Below are positions 4,814 to 6,320 of a DNA stretch of 6,320 nt, piece after piece. The first letter of the stretch is position 1. Every line of letters begins with the position of its first letter. Source of the DNA: Candidatus Bathyarchaeota archaeon (GTDB taxonomy: Archaea > Thermoproteota > Bathyarchaeia > Bathyarchaeales > SOJC01). The translations under genes were made by a program, and so were the position numbers. The stretch is from contig JAUWDF010000047.1 of assembly GCA_030608925.1 (NCBI GenBank), positions 1-6,320 on the forward strand. Reading direction: 5' to 3'. A model generated the notes under the pieces. That model was not told the DNA's origin, searched no databases, and saw only the letters and a list, made by a program, of their open reading frames with translations.

Positions 4814-6320
4814 TCACTGATTATAGGGTTGAATGTTTGTCCTTCTCAGAAGATTCGCATTAGTGACTACGGTTATTGAGCTAGAAGCCATGGCAATCTC
4901 AGCTATCACAGGATGCGCGAGTCCCAACATCGCAAAAGGAATCATGACAATGTTGTAGAAAAACGCCCAGAACAGATTCTGTTTTATCTTTCGAAAAGTT
5001 GCTCGAGATAATTTGACAGCTTTAACCACATCTGACAAGTTACCTCTCACGAGCACAACGTCTCCTGCTTCTATAGCTATGTCGGTTCCAGTGCCTATAG
5101 CAATGCCCACGTTGGCTTGAGTAAGAGCTGGCGCATCGTTTATTCCATCTCCTACCATAGCGACGAGTCCAACTTCTTCCTGAAGCCTTTGAATCTCAGC
5201 CACTTTCCTGTCTGGCAGCACCTCAGCCAATACCTTAGATATGCCAACTTTCTTTGCGATGGCTTCCCCAGTTCGTCGGTTGTCTCCTGTAAGCATCGCT
5301 GTCTGAAGACCCATATTTTCCAGTTCAGCAATAGCCTCAACAGAATCGTCCTTGAGGGTGTCAGCTTCTGCGATGACTCCGACGCACTTGCTATTTTTTG
5401 TAACAAGCATCACGGTTTTCGCTTCCTCCTCCAACCTCTCAAGCTCTGATTCTAGGCTGCTGTAGTCAATTCCCTCTTCATCCACAAGTTTCCTGTTGCC
5501 AACTAAAACCGTACTCTGTCCCTCAATCTCTCCCTTGATCCCTCTGCCAGTGATTGCCTCAAACTTTTTCAGCTTCACTAATTCCAGTCCGTCCTCCTCA
5601 GCTTTTCTGATAATGGCTTCAGCCAAAGGATGCTCAGACCCTTTCTCAACGCTTGCAGCTAACCTCAAAACCTCACTCTCTTGAACCCCTTTCACAGGAA
5701 TTGTGTCAGTAACATCAGGTTGCCCCTTAGTTATTGTGCCAGTTTTGTCGAAAACGATTACTTTGATGTCTTTGAGTGTTTGGATTGCTTCTCCACGCCT
5801 AATCAAAACGCCGTTCTCAGCGCCCATTCCACTTCCAACCATAAGAACTGTAGGTGTTGCCAGCCCGAGGGCGCAGGGACATGCAATAACCAGCGTCGAC
5901 ACGGTCGCAAATACTGCCAATGAAAATACACTTAGCGACGGATCAACCCAAGGAAGGAACTGACTCGCCCATCCACCAACACTACCTATAACTCCTGGAA
6001 AAGCTAACCATAGGACCACGGTTAAGGAGGCGAGGATTAAGACTGTGGGAACGAAATAGCTGGTCACACGGTCCGCGAATTCTTGGATAGGCACCTTCGA
6101 ACCTTGAGCCTCTTCCACCATCTTTATGACTTGAGACAGGAAGGTGTCTTTTCCGATCTTAGTTGCCCTGACATTTAGAAGCCCCCTCTGGTTGATTGTG
6201 GCGCCAATGACCTCGTCACCCAGCTTTTTCTGCACAGGCATAGACTCTCCTGTCGCCATTGACTCGTCGACGCCACTCTCACCTTCGATGACTACGCCAT
6301 CGGTAGGTATCTTCTCTCCT
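4814..6320 (-). CDS. copA: Cu+-exporting P1B-type ATPase, C-terminal two thirds (cut by window end)
   Basis: A membrane pump that exports monovalent copper (possibly silver) using ATP. About 501 codons are visible. The frame stays open to the window edge, so the ATG at 6259 is internal: it lies in the actuator domain, inside DESMATGES. Missing are the first membrane helices and any N-terminal metal-binding domain, about 250-300 residues by family length. In order on the minus strand are the actuator TGES (6242-6253), membrane CPC in [12 protein letters not shown] (CPC codons 5873-5881), phosphorylation site DKTGT (5735-5749), the HP motif in SEHPLAEA (5627-5632), the TGDN hinge segment, [10 protein letters not shown] (5123-5152), and two C-terminal helices. 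Those helices carry Tyr-Asn (4952-4957) and MASSS (4877-4891), which together with CPC form the Cu+ (P1B-1) signature. No frameshift is visible. It is followed 13 bases later by the YHS gene. Its promoter and any regulator lie outside the window. Confidence 0.95.
   Translation of the reverse strand, partial: GEKIPTDGVVIEGESGVDESMATGESMPVQKKLGDEVIGATINQRGLLNVRATKIGKDTFLSQVIKMVEEAQGSKVPIQEFADRVTSYFVPTVLILASLTVVLWLAFPGVIGSVGGWASQFLPWVDPSLSVFSLAVFATVSTLVIACPCALGLATPTVLMVGSGMGAENGVLIRRGEAIQTLKDIKVIVFDKTGTITKGQPDVTDTIPVKGVQESEVLRLAASVEKGSEHPLAEAIIRKAEEDGLELVKLKKFEAITGRGIKGEIEGQSTVLVGNRKLVDEEGIDYSSLESELERLEEEAKTVMLVTKNSKCVGVIAEADTLKDDSVEAIAELENMGLQTAMLTGDNRRTGEAIAKKVGISKVLAEVLPDRKVAEIQRLQEEVGLVAMVGDGINDAPALTQANVGIAIGTGTDIAIEAGDVVLVRGNLSDVVKAVKLSRATFRKIKQNLFWAFFYNIVMIPFAMLGLAHPVIAEIAMASSSITVVTNANLLRRTNIQPYNQ

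Noticed and set aside
4600..4863. An 87-codon + strand frame with hydrophobic segments resembling membrane helices.
   Set aside because: It is antisense to the YHS gene and the end of copA. Those have clear family motifs and a strong ribosome binding site, while this frame matches nothing and its hydrophobicity follows from the opposite-strand codons.
5117..5963. Several + strand frames of 60-110 codons antisense to copA.
   Set aside because: They lie opposite well-conserved ATPase motifs ([20 protein letters not shown]), have no family features of their own, and are shadows of the copA codons.
4814..6320. Possible horizontal transfer of the copper operon, judged from base composition.
   Set aside because: Single 60-base lines counted by hand gave 47-50% GC in copA, 32-42% in tgtA and 50% in the RNase gene. 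There is no consistent boundary, and no mobile-element remnants are seen.

Overview
The window looks archaeal, most likely from a TACK-group lineage such as Bathyarchaeia. The evidence is an Sm-like protein with an extra C-terminal domain (SmAP3 type), a PAC2-family proteasome chaperone, an archaeosine-type tRNA-guanine transglycosylase, an archaeal CPSF-type beta-CASP nuclease, and GGAGGTGA-type ribosome binding sites beside nearly leaderless genes. The phylum is inferred from gene content only.

Layout, left to right. An Lsm gene (19-447, +) meets a PAC2 gene (444-1193, -) tail to tail; both TAG stops lie in one CTAG. A 367-base gap (1194-1560) holds a probable PAC2 promoter, the debris of a possible small + strand gene broken at a GC-dinucleotide tract, and a TATA-like element for the next operon. 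That operon is tgtA (1561-3225) followed 7 bases later by an aCPSF2-like metallo-beta-lactamase/beta-CASP RNase gene (3233-4510). A 146-base convergent gap carries a hairpin and a T-rich tract. On the minus strand, a Cu+-type P1B ATPase (copA, cut by the window end) is followed by a 47-residue YHS-domain gene (4657-4800) with a strong ribosome binding site.

Functionally the left and centre are informational: RNA binding (Lsm), tRNA modification (TgtA), RNA processing or decay (aCPSF2) and proteasome assembly (PAC2). The right end is a copper-handling operon, with a membrane exporter plus a small Cys-containing YHS protein that may bind or deliver the metal.

I see no mobile element, CRISPR array, rRNA or tRNA. 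Nothing here is clearly a new system. The most open question is the small broken reading frame at about 1260-1501.
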